Below, one piece after another: positions 8,002 through 15,962 of a stretch of DNA of 64,000 nt. Under the pieces are notes generated by a model. The model made no database searches and had not been told where the DNA came from. It saw only the letters and a list, made by a program, of their open reading frames with translations. The stretch spans positions 248,001 through 312,000 of the forward strand of contig NZ_BOOY01000036.1 of the NCBI RefSeq assembly GCF_016863475.1. The letters are read 5' to 3'. Source of the DNA: Spirilliplanes yamanashiensis. GTDB lineage: Bacteria; Actinomycetota; Actinomycetes; Mycobacteriales; Micromonosporaceae. How positions within the stretch are numbered: the first letter of the stretch is position 1; every line of letters starts with the position of its first letter. Both the position numbers and the translations under genes were made by a program.

Positions 8002-8135
8002 GAGCCGCCTACCGGGTTAGCTGACGGGTTCGGACGGGAGAGCGTCCTACCGCGTGGTTCCGCGGATTCACCCCGGTGTCGCGGGTGGGTCCCCGGTTCA
8101 TGCTCCTGGCCCGATCACGCGTGACCGGGCCGGGT
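8002..8135 (-). ncRNA. c-di-AMP (ydaO/yuaA) riboswitch
   Basis: The minus strand upstream of the NlpC/P60 gene carries the conserved blocks of the ydaO class in order: CCGGGGACCCA, GGGGTGAATCC, then CCGAACCCGTCAGCTAACC and GGTAGGCGG. An outer 12-bp helix with one mismatch closes the 5' side (about 8109-8134). Known biology: this riboswitch binds c-di-AMP and in actinobacteria commonly precedes wall hydrolase and Rpf genes. The RBS and TTG start follow about 20 nt after the 3' edge. Boundaries are approximate. Confidence 0.88.
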
Positions 8136-8280
8136 TGGTCGTGCCGCGGGGGAGCGGCAGCGGCCGGCGATTCGGCGGCGCCGCCCCGGCACCACTGTCG
8201 GGGAAGTGGCTGTCGACCGGACCGGCCAGGACAACTTAGACCGACCGATCTCGATCCGGCAACGGACCCCCGGGTCCTTG

Positions 8281-8598
8281 TTATGCGGCCGGCACCGGCT
8301 CCATCGCCGTGCGTGCCCAGCGCGTCACGACGCGCTCACAGTAGAAGGACAAAAAGGGAATAGTGCCCGCGAGCATGACGAGCAGCATCCGCTGCAACGG
8401 CCAGCCCGCGCGGCGGCTCAGGTCCCACGACGCCACCAGGTAGAGCATGTACAGGAAGCCGTGGCCGGGGCCGATCGTGGCGACCACGACGTCGTTGTCG
8501 CCCAGGTACTTCATCGGCATGCCGACGACCACGAGGGCGATGAGCACGACGCCGACGATCCAGGCGATCACGCGGTAACGGGTCAGGGCTCCCTGCAC
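8281..8598 (-). CDS. DUF3817 integral membrane protein
   Basis: 105 residues, three hydrophobic helices, with the family's ATIGPGHGFLYMLYL segment near residues 40-55. DUF3817 proteins are small actinobacterial membrane proteins of unknown role. GTG start at 8598 with GGAGAG upstream. It follows the gene at 8618-9022 by only 19 nt, so the two probably form one transcript. It is separated from the riboswitch by about 145 nt containing nothing I recognise. Confidence 0.82.
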   Translation of the reverse strand: MQGALTRYRVIAWIVGVVLIALVVVGMPMKYLGDNDVVVATIGPGHGFLYMLYLVASWDLSRRAGWPLQRMLLVMLAGTIPFLSFYCERVVTRWARTAMEPVPAA

Positions 8599-8617
8599 GG
8601 TGCTTCTCTCTCCTCGG

Positions 8618-9022
8618 TCACGCCGGCCGGGGGCCGGGGTAGTCGCCGGGCCGGGCGCCCGGGTGGGCGTTCAGCCACGCCAGGTAGTCGTTGTACGCGG
8701 CCAGCTCGGGGTCGTCGTCCGCCGGACGCGCCGGGGCGGCCGGCACGCGCACCGGGCGGCCGAAGCCGGCCGCCGACTGCGGCGGCGCCTCCGGTTCCGG
8801 GGCCGGGCCCGCGCCGCGGCGGCGCTCCTGCTGGACCTCGCGGAACCACAGGAAGACGACGAAGAGGGCGAAGACCGGCCACTCGAACGCGTACGCCCAG
8901 CTCAGCGAGTTGCCGCCGGCCGCCCGGCCGATCTGCCACCAGCCCAGCGCCAGGAACGCGGCCACGAGCGTCAGCGCGACCAGGTGGCGGACGATCCACG
9001 CCCGGGTCAGCAGCGCCCTCAT
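8618..9022 (-). CDS. Two-helix membrane protein with Pro/Ala-rich cytoplasmic tail
   Basis: 134 residues. The start ([10 protein letters not shown], then [10 protein letters not shown]) recalls the first transmembrane segment of SURF1-type proteins, followed by a second helix ([13 protein letters not shown]) and a disordered tail. The rest of the SURF1 domain is missing, and a genuine SURF1 gene lies at 47.5 kb. A conserved actinobacterial pairing with DUF3817 is my recollection of genome context. ATG at 9022; a TACGCT box ends 8 nt upstream. Confidence 0.72.
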   Translation of the reverse strand: MRALLTRAWIVRHLVALTLVAAFLALGWWQIGRAAGGNSLSWAYAFEWPVFALFVVFLWFREVQQERRRGAGPAPEPEAPPQSAAGFGRPVRVPAAPARPADDDPELAAYNDYLAWLNAHPGARPGDYPGPRPA

Positions 9023-9109
9023 GCCCCGGGAGCGTACCGGCGCTTCCTGGGAGACGTTTCGGGCAGGTCCGGCCGGGCAACCCAACAGCCGAGGAAGGGA
9101 GCGACGACC

Positions 9110-9352
9110 ATGTCCCAGACCCCGCACGCGCTCACCGAGGACGAGCCGGGCATCGACCCGGCCACGCTCAGCGACGACGACCTGATCCGCGAGCTGCACA
9201 GCCTGCACCGCACGCGGCTCGACACGCTGCGCCACGGCCCGGACGCCGCGCTCAACAACCACCTGCGGCGCACCGCCGAGCTGGAGAGCGAGTACCTGAC
9301 CCGGCACCCCGGGCGCGAGGTCGACCAGGGCCGCCTCACCCAGGGTTCCTGA
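9110..9352 (+). CDS. Small DUF6158-like protein
   Basis: 80 residues, hydrophilic and mostly helical, with [16 protein letters not shown] in the middle and [10 protein letters not shown] near the end. This matches a short actinobacterial family I know as DUF6158; function unknown. Strong ribosome binding site (GAGGAAGGGAG) before ATG 9110. First of three closely spaced genes, and it shares a short divergent promoter region with the gene at 9022. Confidence 0.75.
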   Translation: MSQTPHALTEDEPGIDPATLSDDDLIRELHSLHRTRLDTLRHGPDAALNNHLRRTAELESEYLTRHPGREVDQGRLTQGS

Positions 9353-9353
9353 G

Positions 9354-9638
9354 GTGTCGCGCCAGGCCGTGCGCGGGATGTCCGCGCCGCCCGAGGTGGT
9401 GTTCAGCACGGCCACCGACCCGGACCGCACCGCGGCCTGGCTGCCGGGCGGCGTCGACACGGCGCCCGAGCCCGGCAACCTCACGGTGCGGCTCACCGGC
9501 GCGGCCGACGGCCTGCTGTCCGTGCGCCCCGGCGACGCCGGCGGGTCCTCCGTCGAGCTGGAGGTGGGCGGGCCCGACCCGGACGACCTGCTGCGCGCCC
9601 TCGCGCGCGAGGTCGAGGACAACTTCAACGCCGGCTGA
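9354..9638 (+). CDS. Short SRPBCC/START-like protein
   Basis: 94 residues. The opening [20 protein letters not shown] is the first strand and helix of the SRPBCC (polyketide cyclase/START) fold, but the protein is about 50 residues shorter than a normal domain and keeps mainly the N- and C-terminal elements. GTG start at 9354, two bases after the previous stop, so it is probably coupled. Ligand unknown. Confidence 0.65.
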   Translation: MSRQAVRGMSAPPEVVFSTATDPDRTAAWLPGGVDTAPEPGNLTVRLTGAADGLLSVRPGDAGGSSVELEVGGPDPDDLLRALAREVEDNFNAG

Positions 9639-9661
9639 CCGGCGGTAAGGAGACAGGTTCC

Positions 9662-10219
9662 GTGATCCGTGACCGACTGGCCCGGCTGCGCCGCGCCTAC
9701 GCCCCGCACGAGCACCGGCCGCTCGACGGCTACCTCGTCGCGATGGGCGGGTTCGGCGCGCTCGCCACGGCGCTGACCGCTGCGGCGAAGGTGACCGGCA
9801 AGCCGGTGCCGGAGCGGCCGGCGGTGACCGACGTGGTGCTGGTGTCGCTGGCGACCCACAAGCTGAGCCGGCTGATCAGCAAGGACGCGGTGACCAGCCC
9901 GCTGCGGGCGCCGTTCACCCGCTACTCCGAGCCCGGCGGCGCCGCCGAGGTCAACGAGGAGGTCCGGGACACGACGCACTCGCTGAAGCACTCGGTCGGC
10001 GAGCTGGTCAGCTGCCCGTTCTGCCTGGCGGTGTGGGTGGCGACGGCGTTCACCGGCGGGCTGGTGCTGGCGCCCCGGTTCACCCGGTACGCGGCCACGG
10101 CGCTCACCGCCGTCGCCGCGTCGGACTTCCTCCAGCTGGCGTACAGCATGGCCAAGGAGGCGGCCGAGGGTGGCGGCGAGGAGCAGGAACCGCGCAAGCC
10201 GCGCGCCGTCGCGGCCTGA
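9662..10219 (+). CDS. DUF1360 membrane protein
   Basis: 185 residues with two or three hydrophobic helices and the DUF1360 hallmark [10 protein letters not shown] at about residues 120-129, preceded by a conserved THKLSRLI segment. Function unknown; homologues occur in Bacillus spore-coat-related loci and widely in actinomycetes. GTG 9662 has AAGGAGA 9 nt upstream. Last gene of the operon, followed by a perfect hairpin terminator. Confidence 0.85.
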   Translation: MIRDRLARLRRAYAPHEHRPLDGYLVAMGGFGALATALTAAAKVTGKPVPERPAVTDVVLVSLATHKLSRLISKDAVTSPLRAPFTRYSEPGGAAEVNEEVRDTTHSLKHSVGELVSCPFCLAVWVATAFTGGLVLAPRFTRYAATALTAVAASDFLQLAYSMAKEAAEGGGEEQEPRKPRAVAA

Positions 10220-10232
10220 GCTTCGACGACGA

Positions 10233-10264
10233 GAGGCCCCCACCGGACGTCCGGTGGGGGCCTC
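10233..10264. terminator. Perfect 16-bp inverted repeat terminator
   Basis: GAGGCCCCCACCGGAC followed immediately by its exact complement. It lies between the convergent DUF1360 gene and the small acidic-protein gene, so it can terminate both. Confidence 0.85.
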
Positions 10265-10277
10265 GTCGCGCGCCGGG

Positions 10278-10460
10278 TCAGGCGGTGTCGTCGTGATCCA
10301 TGCCGGACCAGCCCCGGGGGCTCTCCGACTCGCCGTCGGCGTCGCCGTCCAGCACGTCCTTGTCGACCACCGTCGCGTCGTGCTCGCCGGCGAAGTCGTG
10401 CTCCCCCTCGGGGGACGGCTCCTCGACGGGCTGGCCGAGTGCCTCGAGTTTCTCGCTCAT
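10278..10460 (-). CDS. 60-residue acidic protein of unknown function
   Basis: Starts [15 protein letters not shown] and is strongly acidic and disordered, with about 15 Asp/Glu in the last 45 residues. No family recognised. ATG 10460 is chosen because AGGAGA lies 7-8 nt upstream; the longer in-frame reading is the shadow of its neighbour. It follows the gene at 10474-10665 by 13 nt. Confidence 0.65.
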   Translation of the reverse strand: MSEKLEALGQPVEEPSPEGEHDFAGEHDATVVDKDVLDGDADGESESPRGWSGMDHDDTA

Positions 10461-10473
10461 CGGGGTTCTCCTG

Positions 10474-10665
10474 TCACAGGGACTGCAGCGCCTCGGCGGC
10501 CTCGTCCTGGGCGTACTCGCCCTCGGGGAGGGCGTCGACACGGGTCAGCAGGTCGGCGGGAAGGTCGGCGCTGATCGCGCTGCGCTGGATGTCGCCGCTG
10601 GTCAGCCGTTCATGACCGCGGTAGAGCTCGTCGAGGAACGCATCGAGTGGATTCGGCTCGGTCAC
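10474..10665 (-). CDS. 63-residue helical acidic protein
   Basis: Begins with a GTG codon, reading TEPNPLDAFLDELYRGHE after it, and ends EYAQDEAAEALQSL. Predominantly helical and acidic, no cysteine, no signal peptide, no recognised family. GTG at 10665. It forms a two-gene unit with the acidic protein downstream; both could be small regulators or stress proteins (inference only). Confidence 0.65.
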   Translation of the reverse strand: MTEPNPLDAFLDELYRGHERLTSGDIQRSAISADLPADLLTRVDALPEGEYAQDEAAEALQSL

Positions 10666-10875
10666 GCCGTCGGTCTACCCGGGGCTGGCGGCCGCAAACG
10701 GTGTGACCTGGGTCACAAGCGCTGCCGGAACACTGTCCGGGGGCCGACGGTTGAGATGGATGTCGGTGCGATCAGTGTCCCCGGGCCTCACCTATAACTG
10801 CCTTCGCGGAATACCGTTCGGCTGGAGCCGCGTCGCGCCACTCGCCGAGAGGCGACCTGCGCACCGACACCCACC

Positions 10876-10903
10876 CGCCGCCCCCGGTCCGCCGGGGGCG
10901 GCG
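10876..10903 (+). terminator. Orphan terminator-like hairpin in a gene-free interval
   Basis: 12-bp perfect stem CGCCGCCCCCGG with a TCCG loop, followed by TCGTGTG. On the + strand no protein gene precedes it back to the divergent start at 10665. It may end a small non-coding transcript from a TATAAC box near 10791. Nothing else is seen in 10666-10953. Confidence 0.6.
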
Positions 10904-10953
10904 TCGTGTGTTCCCGGGGCTTTTGATCGCCCCCCGCGGGGTATCCCGCGATC

Positions 10954-11157
10954 ATGACTGACGACCGAGTGGACCAGCGCGCCGCCGACCTGCTGCCCGA
11001 GGAGCTCGCCGCGGGCAGCGACGACCCGCACGCCCAGGCCGAGGCGATCCTCGCCGACTCCGACGTGCGGGAGGCCGACCCCCACGCCGCGCCCGACACC
11101 GTCCTGGAGCGGCGTACCTCGTCCGATACCGTCGATCCCGCGGATCAGACGGATTGA
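10954..11157 (+). CDS. 67-residue acidic hydrophilic protein
   Basis: Starts MTDDRVDQRAADLLPEEL and stays acidic and Ala-rich throughout; no family recognised. ATG 10954 follows TATCCC at a leaderless-like distance, with an inverted GATCGC/GCGATC pair flanking that box and touching the start codon. Its stop overlaps a possible TTG start of the GAF-ANTAR gene. Confidence 0.6.
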   Translation: MTDDRVDQRAADLLPEELAAGSDDPHAQAEAILADSDVREADPHAAPDTVLERRTSSDTVDPADQTD

Positions 11158-11972
11158 CCGAGCCGCCGTGGCACAGTGGTCCGGTGCTGCCCGCCGATCA
11201 GGTCGACCGGCGTGACCCGGGCCCGCCGCCGGCCCGCCGGCCCGCCAACGGCGGCCCCCGGTCACCCCGGCCACCCCGCCGCCACTCCGCCGCCGACGAG
11301 GGCCCGCACCCCGTGGAGCTCGCCGGCCTGCTGCACGAGCTGACCGCCGAGCTGCTCGCCGCGGCCGACGTGCCGGACGCCCTCGACCGCCTGGCCCGGT
11401 TCGCCCACCAGGCGCTGCCCGGCGCCGACCGGTGCGTGGCCACCCTCGTCGGCGACGGCCTGCCGCCGCTGGCCGCGGCCGCCGGCGCCGACCTGCCGGG
11501 GGTGCCCGGCCCGCACGACGAGGGCCCGGGCGCGGCGGCCACCCGCGGCCGGGAACTGGTCACCACCGCCGACCTGGCCGCCGACGAGCGCTGGGCCGGC
11601 CCGTTCCCGGCCGGGATCGCCGTCGCGGCCGTCCCGCTGGACGTGCGCCGCCAGTCCGTCGGGGCACTGACCGTGTACGCGGCCCGCGATGCCCTGGAGC
11701 CCGGCGTGCTGCTCACCGCGATGGCGCTGGCGGGCCAGGCCGAGGTGCTGCTCGCGGAGCTGCTGCGCCGGTCCGCCCAGGCCGAGCTGACCGCCGACCT
11801 CGTCGCGACCCTGCGCACCGGCGCCGTCGACCACGCGGTCGGCGTCATCGTCGCCCAGCGCGGCTGCGACCTGCCCGCCGCGTACACCTTCCTGCACGAG
11901 ACCGCCGAGCGGCTCGGGCTGACGCCGGCGGCGCTGGCCGAGAAGATCGTCGCCTCGGCCGCCCGCCGGTAG
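11154..11972 (+). CDS. GAF-ANTAR regulator
   Basis: Up to 272 residues. A GAF domain covers about residues 55-205 (LLHELTAELL through GALTVYAARDALEPG), and an ANTAR RNA-binding domain about 215-268 (DHAVGVIVAQRGCDLPAAYTFL). ANTAR proteins bind paired hairpins in nascent RNA and relieve termination; in actinobacteria GAF is the usual sensor. The Pro/Arg-rich first 50 residues are doubtful. TTG 11154 overlaps the previous stop, but GTG 11184 or GTG 11313 are real alternatives. Confidence 0.82.
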   Translation: MTEPPWHSGPVLPADQVDRRDPGPPPARRPANGGPRSPRPPRRHSAADEGPHPVELAGLLHELTAELLAAADVPDALDRLARFAHQALPGADRCVATLVGDGLPPLAAAAGADLPGVPGPHDEGPGAAATRGRELVTTADLAADERWAGPFPAGIAVAAVPLDVRRQSVGALTVYAARDALEPGVLLTAMALAGQAEVLLAELLRRSAQAELTADLVATLRTGAVDHAVGVIVAQRGCDLPAAYTFLHETAERLGLTPAALAEKIVASAARR

Positions 11973-11982
11973 CGCTGACGGG

Positions 11983-13704
11983 TCAGGTGCGCTCGCCGCG
12001 CATCGCCGCCGTCACCGACGCGGCCGGTGCGCCGGGGCCCGCGGCGTCCGCCTCCGCCGCCGCCTCGTCGGCGCGGGCCGCGGCGGCGGACCGGTCCGAC
12101 AGGGCCAGCTCGGGCAGGAACAGGACCACGATCAGGCCCAGCACCATGACGGCGGCGGCGATGACGAACACGACCGACATGCTGTCGGCGAAGCCCACCT
12201 TGAACGGGTGCGAGACCACGTCGGTGAGCCGGGTCAGGAACGACGTGTCGTCGAGCGCGTTGCCGCCCTGCGCCTGCTGCAGCAGCGCCGCCTGGCCGGG
12301 GTCGGCGGCGAGGGCCTGCTGGAACTCCGGGGTGGCCTGGGCGGTGCGGAACGCGCTGCTGATGTTGCCCGGCAGCACGTTGAACAGCACGGACAGGAAC
12401 ACGGCGGTGCCGAGCGTGCCGCCCATCGAGCGGAAGAACGTGACGCTGGAGGTGGCGACGCCGATCTCGCGCGGCGACACCGCGTTCTGCACGGCGGTGA
12501 TCATCGGCTGCATGTTGCCGCCGAGGCCCAGGCCCATGACGACCATGTAGATCATCGTGATGCCGAGCGGGGTGTCGGCGTCGATCGTGGCGAACAGCAC
12601 GAGCGCCACCAGCATCAGCGAGCTGCCGATGATCGGGAAGATCCGGTACCGGCCGGTGCGGGCGATGAGCTGGCCGGAGGTGATGGAGCCGGCCATGATG
12701 CCGACCACGAACGGGATCATCTGCAGGCCCGCCTCGGTGGGGGAGGCGCCTTTGACGATCTGCAGGTACAGCGGCACGGTCATCAGCCCGCCGAACATCG
12801 CCATGCCGAGGATGGCGCTCGACGCGGCGCCCACGCTGACGGTCCGGTTGCGGAACAGCCGCATCGGCAGCAGGGCCTCGTCGCCGTACGCGCGCTCGGC
12901 CAGCAGGAACAGCACGATGCCGACGGCGCCGACGACGTAGCAGAGGATCGACCGGCCGGAGCCCCAGCCCCAGTCGCGGCCCTGCTCGGCCACGGTCAGC
13001 AGCGGCACCAGGCCGACGATCAGGGCGAGCGCGCCGGGCCAGTCGATGCGGTGGTCGCGCCGGGTGTGCGGGATGTGCAGCACCTTCGCCACGACCGCCA
13101 TGGCGACCAGGCCGATCGGCACGTTGATGTAGAACACCCAGCGCCAGCCGTCGGTGCCGAGCAGGGTCTCGGCGTCGGCGAAGAAGCCGCCGAGGATCGG
13201 GCCGATGACGCTGGCGCTGCCGAACACGGCCAGGAACAGGCCCTGGTACTTGGCGCGCTCGCGGGGCGGCACGATGTCGCCGATGATCGCCAGCGCCAGC
13301 GACATGAGGCCGCCGGCGCCGATGCCCTGGACCGCCCGGTACGCGGCCAGCTGGTACATCGTCTCGGCGAGCCCGCACAGCACGGAGCCGACGATGAACA
13401 CGGCGATCGCGAACAGGAAGAACGGCCGGCGGCCGTAGATGTCGCTGAGCTTGCCGTACAGCGGCGTGGAGATCGTCGAGGTGATGAGGAACGCCGTGGT
13501 GGCCCACGCCTGCAGCTCGAAGCCCTGCAGGTCGTCGGCGATGGTGCGGGTGGCGGTCGCCATGATCGTCTGGTCGAGGGCGGCGAGGAACATGCCGACC
13601 ATGAGGCCGCCGAGGATCGTGAGGATCTGCCGGTGGGTCAGCTCGGTCCCGCCCCGGTGGGGCTGGGCCGCGGCGTCGGCGGCGCCGGTGGTCTGCTCGG
13701 TCAC
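11983..13704 (-). CDS. DHA2-family (EmrB/QacA) 14-helix drug efflux transporter
   Basis: 573 residues. The N-terminal ALDQTIMATATRTIADDL is motif D1 of 14-TMS drug:H+ antiporters, GKLSDIYGRRP is the loop 2-3 motif A, and GFFADAE near residue 175 follows motif C (GPILGG). A periplasmic loop of about 60 residues precedes the last helix, as in EmrB/LfrA relatives. It exports amphipathic compounds. The GTG start at 13704 overlaps the MarR stop by 4 nt, so regulator and pump are one coupled operon behind the palindromic operator. Confidence 0.92.
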   Translation of the reverse strand: MTEQTTGAADAAAQPHRGGTELTHRQILTILGGLMVGMFLAALDQTIMATATRTIADDLQGFELQAWATTAFLITSTISTPLYGKLSDIYGRRPFFLFAIAVFIVGSVLCGLAETMYQLAAYRAVQGIGAGGLMSLALAIIGDIVPPRERAKYQGLFLAVFGSASVIGPILGGFFADAETLLGTDGWRWVFYINVPIGLVAMAVVAKVLHIPHTRRDHRIDWPGALALIVGLVPLLTVAEQGRDWGWGSGRSILCYVVGAVGIVLFLLAERAYGDEALLPMRLFRNRTVSVGAASSAILGMAMFGGLMTVPLYLQIVKGASPTEAGLQMIPFVVGIMAGSITSGQLIARTGRYRIFPIIGSSLMLVALVLFATIDADTPLGITMIYMVVMGLGLGGNMQPMITAVQNAVSPREIGVATSSVTFFRSMGGTLGTAVFLSVLFNVLPGNISSAFRTAQATPEFQQALAADPGQAALLQQAQGGNALDDTSFLTRLTDVVSHPFKVGFADSMSVVFVIAAAVMVLGLIVVLFLPELALSDRSAAAARADEAAAEADAAGPGAPAASVTAAMRGERT

Positions 13705-14183
13705 GGGTTCTCCCTGTCGTCCGCGGGGGGCGTCGGGCCGCCCGTCCGCAGGAGCTGTTCCATGGCGGTGTTGAACTGCTCGAACTGGGCGGCGAAGGCG
13801 GCGACCGCCTCGGCCGGCCAGTCGGCGAGCGCGGCGCCGATCAGGGCGCGGCGCCGGCCCACGAGGCGGGCGCAGGCGGCCTCGCCGGCGGGCGTGGCGG
13901 CGAGCCGGGAGGCCCGCCCGTCGGCCGGGTCGGGCTCCCGGCGGGCCAGGCCGGCCTTCACCAGCTGGGCGGCCTGCCGGCTCACGGTCGACGGGTCGGC
14001 CTGCTTGAGCTCGGCCAGGTCGGTGACGCGCAGCGGGCCGGTGTGCACCAGCGGCGGCAGCAGGAGCAGCGCCGACGGGTCGGCGGAGCCCGGCTCGGCC
14101 CCGATCAGCGCCGCCTTGGCGCGGGTGGTCAGCCGCAGGTGCCGGATCAGCTCGGTGGTCAGTCGCTCGACCGCGTCGTCCAC
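13701..14183 (-). CDS. MarR-family repressor of the adjacent efflux pump
   Basis: 160 residues with a winged helix: RVTDLAELKQADPSTVSRQAAQLVKAGL is split here as helix-turn-helix, then the wing REPDPADGRASRLAAT. It should repress its own operon and release DNA on binding a substrate of the pump. GTG 14183 has GGAGGGAGGG upstream and is preferred over an ATG 15 codons earlier that lies inside the operator. Confidence 0.9.
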   Translation of the reverse strand: MDDAVERLTTELIRHLRLTTRAKAALIGAEPGSADPSALLLLPPLVHTGPLRVTDLAELKQADPSTVSRQAAQLVKAGLARREPDPADGRASRLAATPAGEAACARLVGRRRALIGAALADWPAEAVAAFAAQFEQFNTAMEQLLRTGGPTPPADDRENP

Positions 14184-14208
14184 GTGCCCTCCCTCCGTCG
14201 CCGATGAA

Positions 14209-14227
14209 TGTTTGTAGCCTACAAACA
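14209..14227. promoter_or_regulatory. Palindromic MarR operator
   Basis: TGTTTGTAG-C-CTACAAACA, a perfect 9-bp inverted repeat around one base, 26 nt upstream of the repressor start. It is strikingly AT-rich for this genome and placed to overlap the operon promoter. Autoregulation is the expected role. Confidence 0.8.
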
Positions 14228-14265
14228 ATTACACCGCGACCGGTTTACCGCCGGGGCGACCTGCG

Positions 14266-14874
14266 TCACGCCCGCCAGACGGCGGTGCGCAGCGAGCGCG
14301 TCTCCTCCAGCGCGGGCGGCACCGGCACGTCGTAGCGCGCCACCTCCGTGAACAGCCCCGCCGGGAAGAACCCCCGGCCCGGGTCCCCCACCAGCACGAT
14401 CGCACCGGCACGGGCGGCGCCGCGTAGGAACACCCGCATCCGGTCGGCGGTGGTCCGGTCGTAGAACACGTCGCCGGCCAGCACCACGTCCTCGGCGACG
14501 GTCAGGTCGCCCACGTCCGCGGCCGCCGCCGTCACGGCCACGCCGTTGGCCGCCGCGTTGCGGCCGATCGCCGCCACCGCCGCCGGGTCGCGGTCCACCG
14601 CGCGCACCGCCGCCGCCCCGGCCCGCGCCGCCGCGATCGCGGCCACGCCGCCGCCGGCCGCCACGTCCAGCACGGTGCGCCCCGCGACCAGCTCCGGGTG
14701 GTCCAGCACGTGCCGGGCCAGGGCGCGCCCGCCCGCCCACGCGAACGCCCAGAACGGCGGCGGCACGTCGGTGGAGTAGGTGCCGCCGGTGCCGTCGAAC
14801 AGCCCGGCGCCGTCGGGCGCCAGGTGCAGGGACAGTTCCGGCACCAGGGGTACGGGCGTCAGCCGCAGGTTCAC
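14266..14874 (-). CDS. Class I SAM-dependent methyltransferase (ETFB/nicotinamide N-methyltransferase-like)
   Basis: 202 residues. Motif I is LDVAAGGGVAAIAAA near residue 75, followed by the acidic DRDPAAVA that binds SAM ribose. The preceding PPFWAFAWAGGRALAR block is typical of the predicted nicotinamide N-methyltransferase / ETF-beta lysine methyltransferase group, so a protein-lysine substrate is possible (inference). GTG 14874 lies 11 nt after the upstream kinase-like gene, so the two are probably co-transcribed. Confidence 0.82.
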   Translation of the reverse strand: MNLRLTPVPLVPELSLHLAPDGAGLFDGTGGTYSTDVPPPFWAFAWAGGRALARHVLDHPELVAGRTVLDVAAGGGVAAIAAARAGAAAVRAVDRDPAAVAAIGRNAAANGVAVTAAAADVGDLTVAEDVVLAGDVFYDRTTADRMRVFLRGAARAGAIVLVGDPGRGFFPAGLFTEVARYDVPVPPALEETRSLRTAVWRA

Positions 14875-14885
14875 GGCCCGATTGT

Positions 14886-15671
14886 TCAGGCCGCCGGCAC
14901 CGTCACGACCAGCCGGGTGCCGTCCGGCGCCACCGTCAGGGTGCCGCCGGCCGCCGCCACGTCCCGCGCGAGCAGGGCAGGGCCCTCGCCCACCGGGTCG
15001 GCCTGGGCGCCGGTCACCGTCAGCGTCACCGCGCCGGGGGTCCGCTCCGCCGTCAGCTCGACCGCGGCCGAACCCGCCGCGACCGCCACCGGCCGCAGCG
15101 CCTCGCGGGCCGCCACCAGCGCCTCGCCGCGCTCGCGCAGCGCCTCGCGGGCCGCCCGGTGCAGCAGGCCCGCCCCGGCGGGGGTGACCGGCAGGCCGGC
15201 CGGCACCCGCACCACGCACCGCACCCCGGCCATCCGCAGGCCCGCCGTCAGGTCGTCCAGGGCCGTCGCGAGCGTGTCGCCGGTCAGCGCCGGCGGCTGC
15301 ACGTCCAGCAGCACCTGGCGCAGCGTCCGGATCGTCTCCTGCACCACCGCGGCCAGCCGCTCCTGGTCGGCGCCCGGGTGGCCCAGCGCGTACCCGACGC
15401 CCGCGAGGTCCTCCAGCACCCGGTCGCGCAGCTGCGCGGCCACCCGGCGCTGGGCGAGCCCGGCCACGTCGGCCGCGCGCCGCTCCTCGACCCGGCGGTC
15501 CACGGCGGGCGCGCCCGTCGTGCCGCGGTCGCGGGCGGCGAGCAGCAGCGCCGCGGCGAGGGCGGCGGTGGCGGCCGCCCCGGCGAGGACGAGCGCGCGC
15601 GGTCCCGCCGCTGCGGCGGCGAGCGTGGCGAGCGCGGCGGCCGCGACGGCGGCCGGAAGCAGACGGGTCAT
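14886..15671 (-). CDS. Degenerate NarL-type histidine kinase (pseudokinase)
   Basis: 261 residues. Two N-terminal hydrophobic segments (about 5-47) are followed by a dimerisation helix that reads AAQLRDRVLEDLAGVGYAL around residue 82. In active kinases of this class it is ELHDxV, so the phospho-accepting His is Arg here. The ATPase-like C-terminal part lacks a recognisable N box and the DxGxG motif. It is therefore unlikely to phosphorylate anything. It is divergent from a receiver protein whose Asp is also lost. ATG 15671 is chosen over an ATG 15 codons upstream. Confidence 0.75.
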   Translation of the reverse strand: MTRLLPAAVAAAALATLAAAAAGPRALVLAGAAATAALAAALLLAARDRGTTGAPAVDRRVEERRAADVAGLAQRRVAAQLRDRVLEDLAGVGYALGHPGADQERLAAVVQETIRTLRQVLLDVQPPALTGDTLATALDDLTAGLRMAGVRCVVRVPAGLPVTPAGAGLLHRAAREALRERGEALVAAREALRPVAVAAGSAAVELTAERTPGAVTLTVTGAQADPVGEGPALLARDVAAAGGTLTVAPDGTRLVVTVPAA

Positions 15672-15962
15672 CGAGGCACGAACTCCGCGGCAGAAGGGGC
15701 TACGCCTACAGTGCACGGCCGATGCAGCCTGCGGCAGCGGACGACCAGATCTCCGCGTAAACGATCACGCGGAAGCGGTCGGCGACACGGCCGACCGGGG
15801 TCGGCCGAACCGGGGGCCGGCGCATCCGGTCGGCGGCATCCGCCCGGCACCCGGGCAGCCCGCCCCGGGCCGCGCCGCAGGCGGCTCGACCCCTTCGGTG
15901 GGCCGGGCGAAACCGCAGCTCACCATAGACTTTCCGCATCACCGCCGGACGATCGGAGATCG

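Noticed and set aside
10876-10945. C-rich hairpins as a 6C RNA
   Set aside because: The cytosines are in stems, not in two loops as in the 6C family; I could not match its layout.
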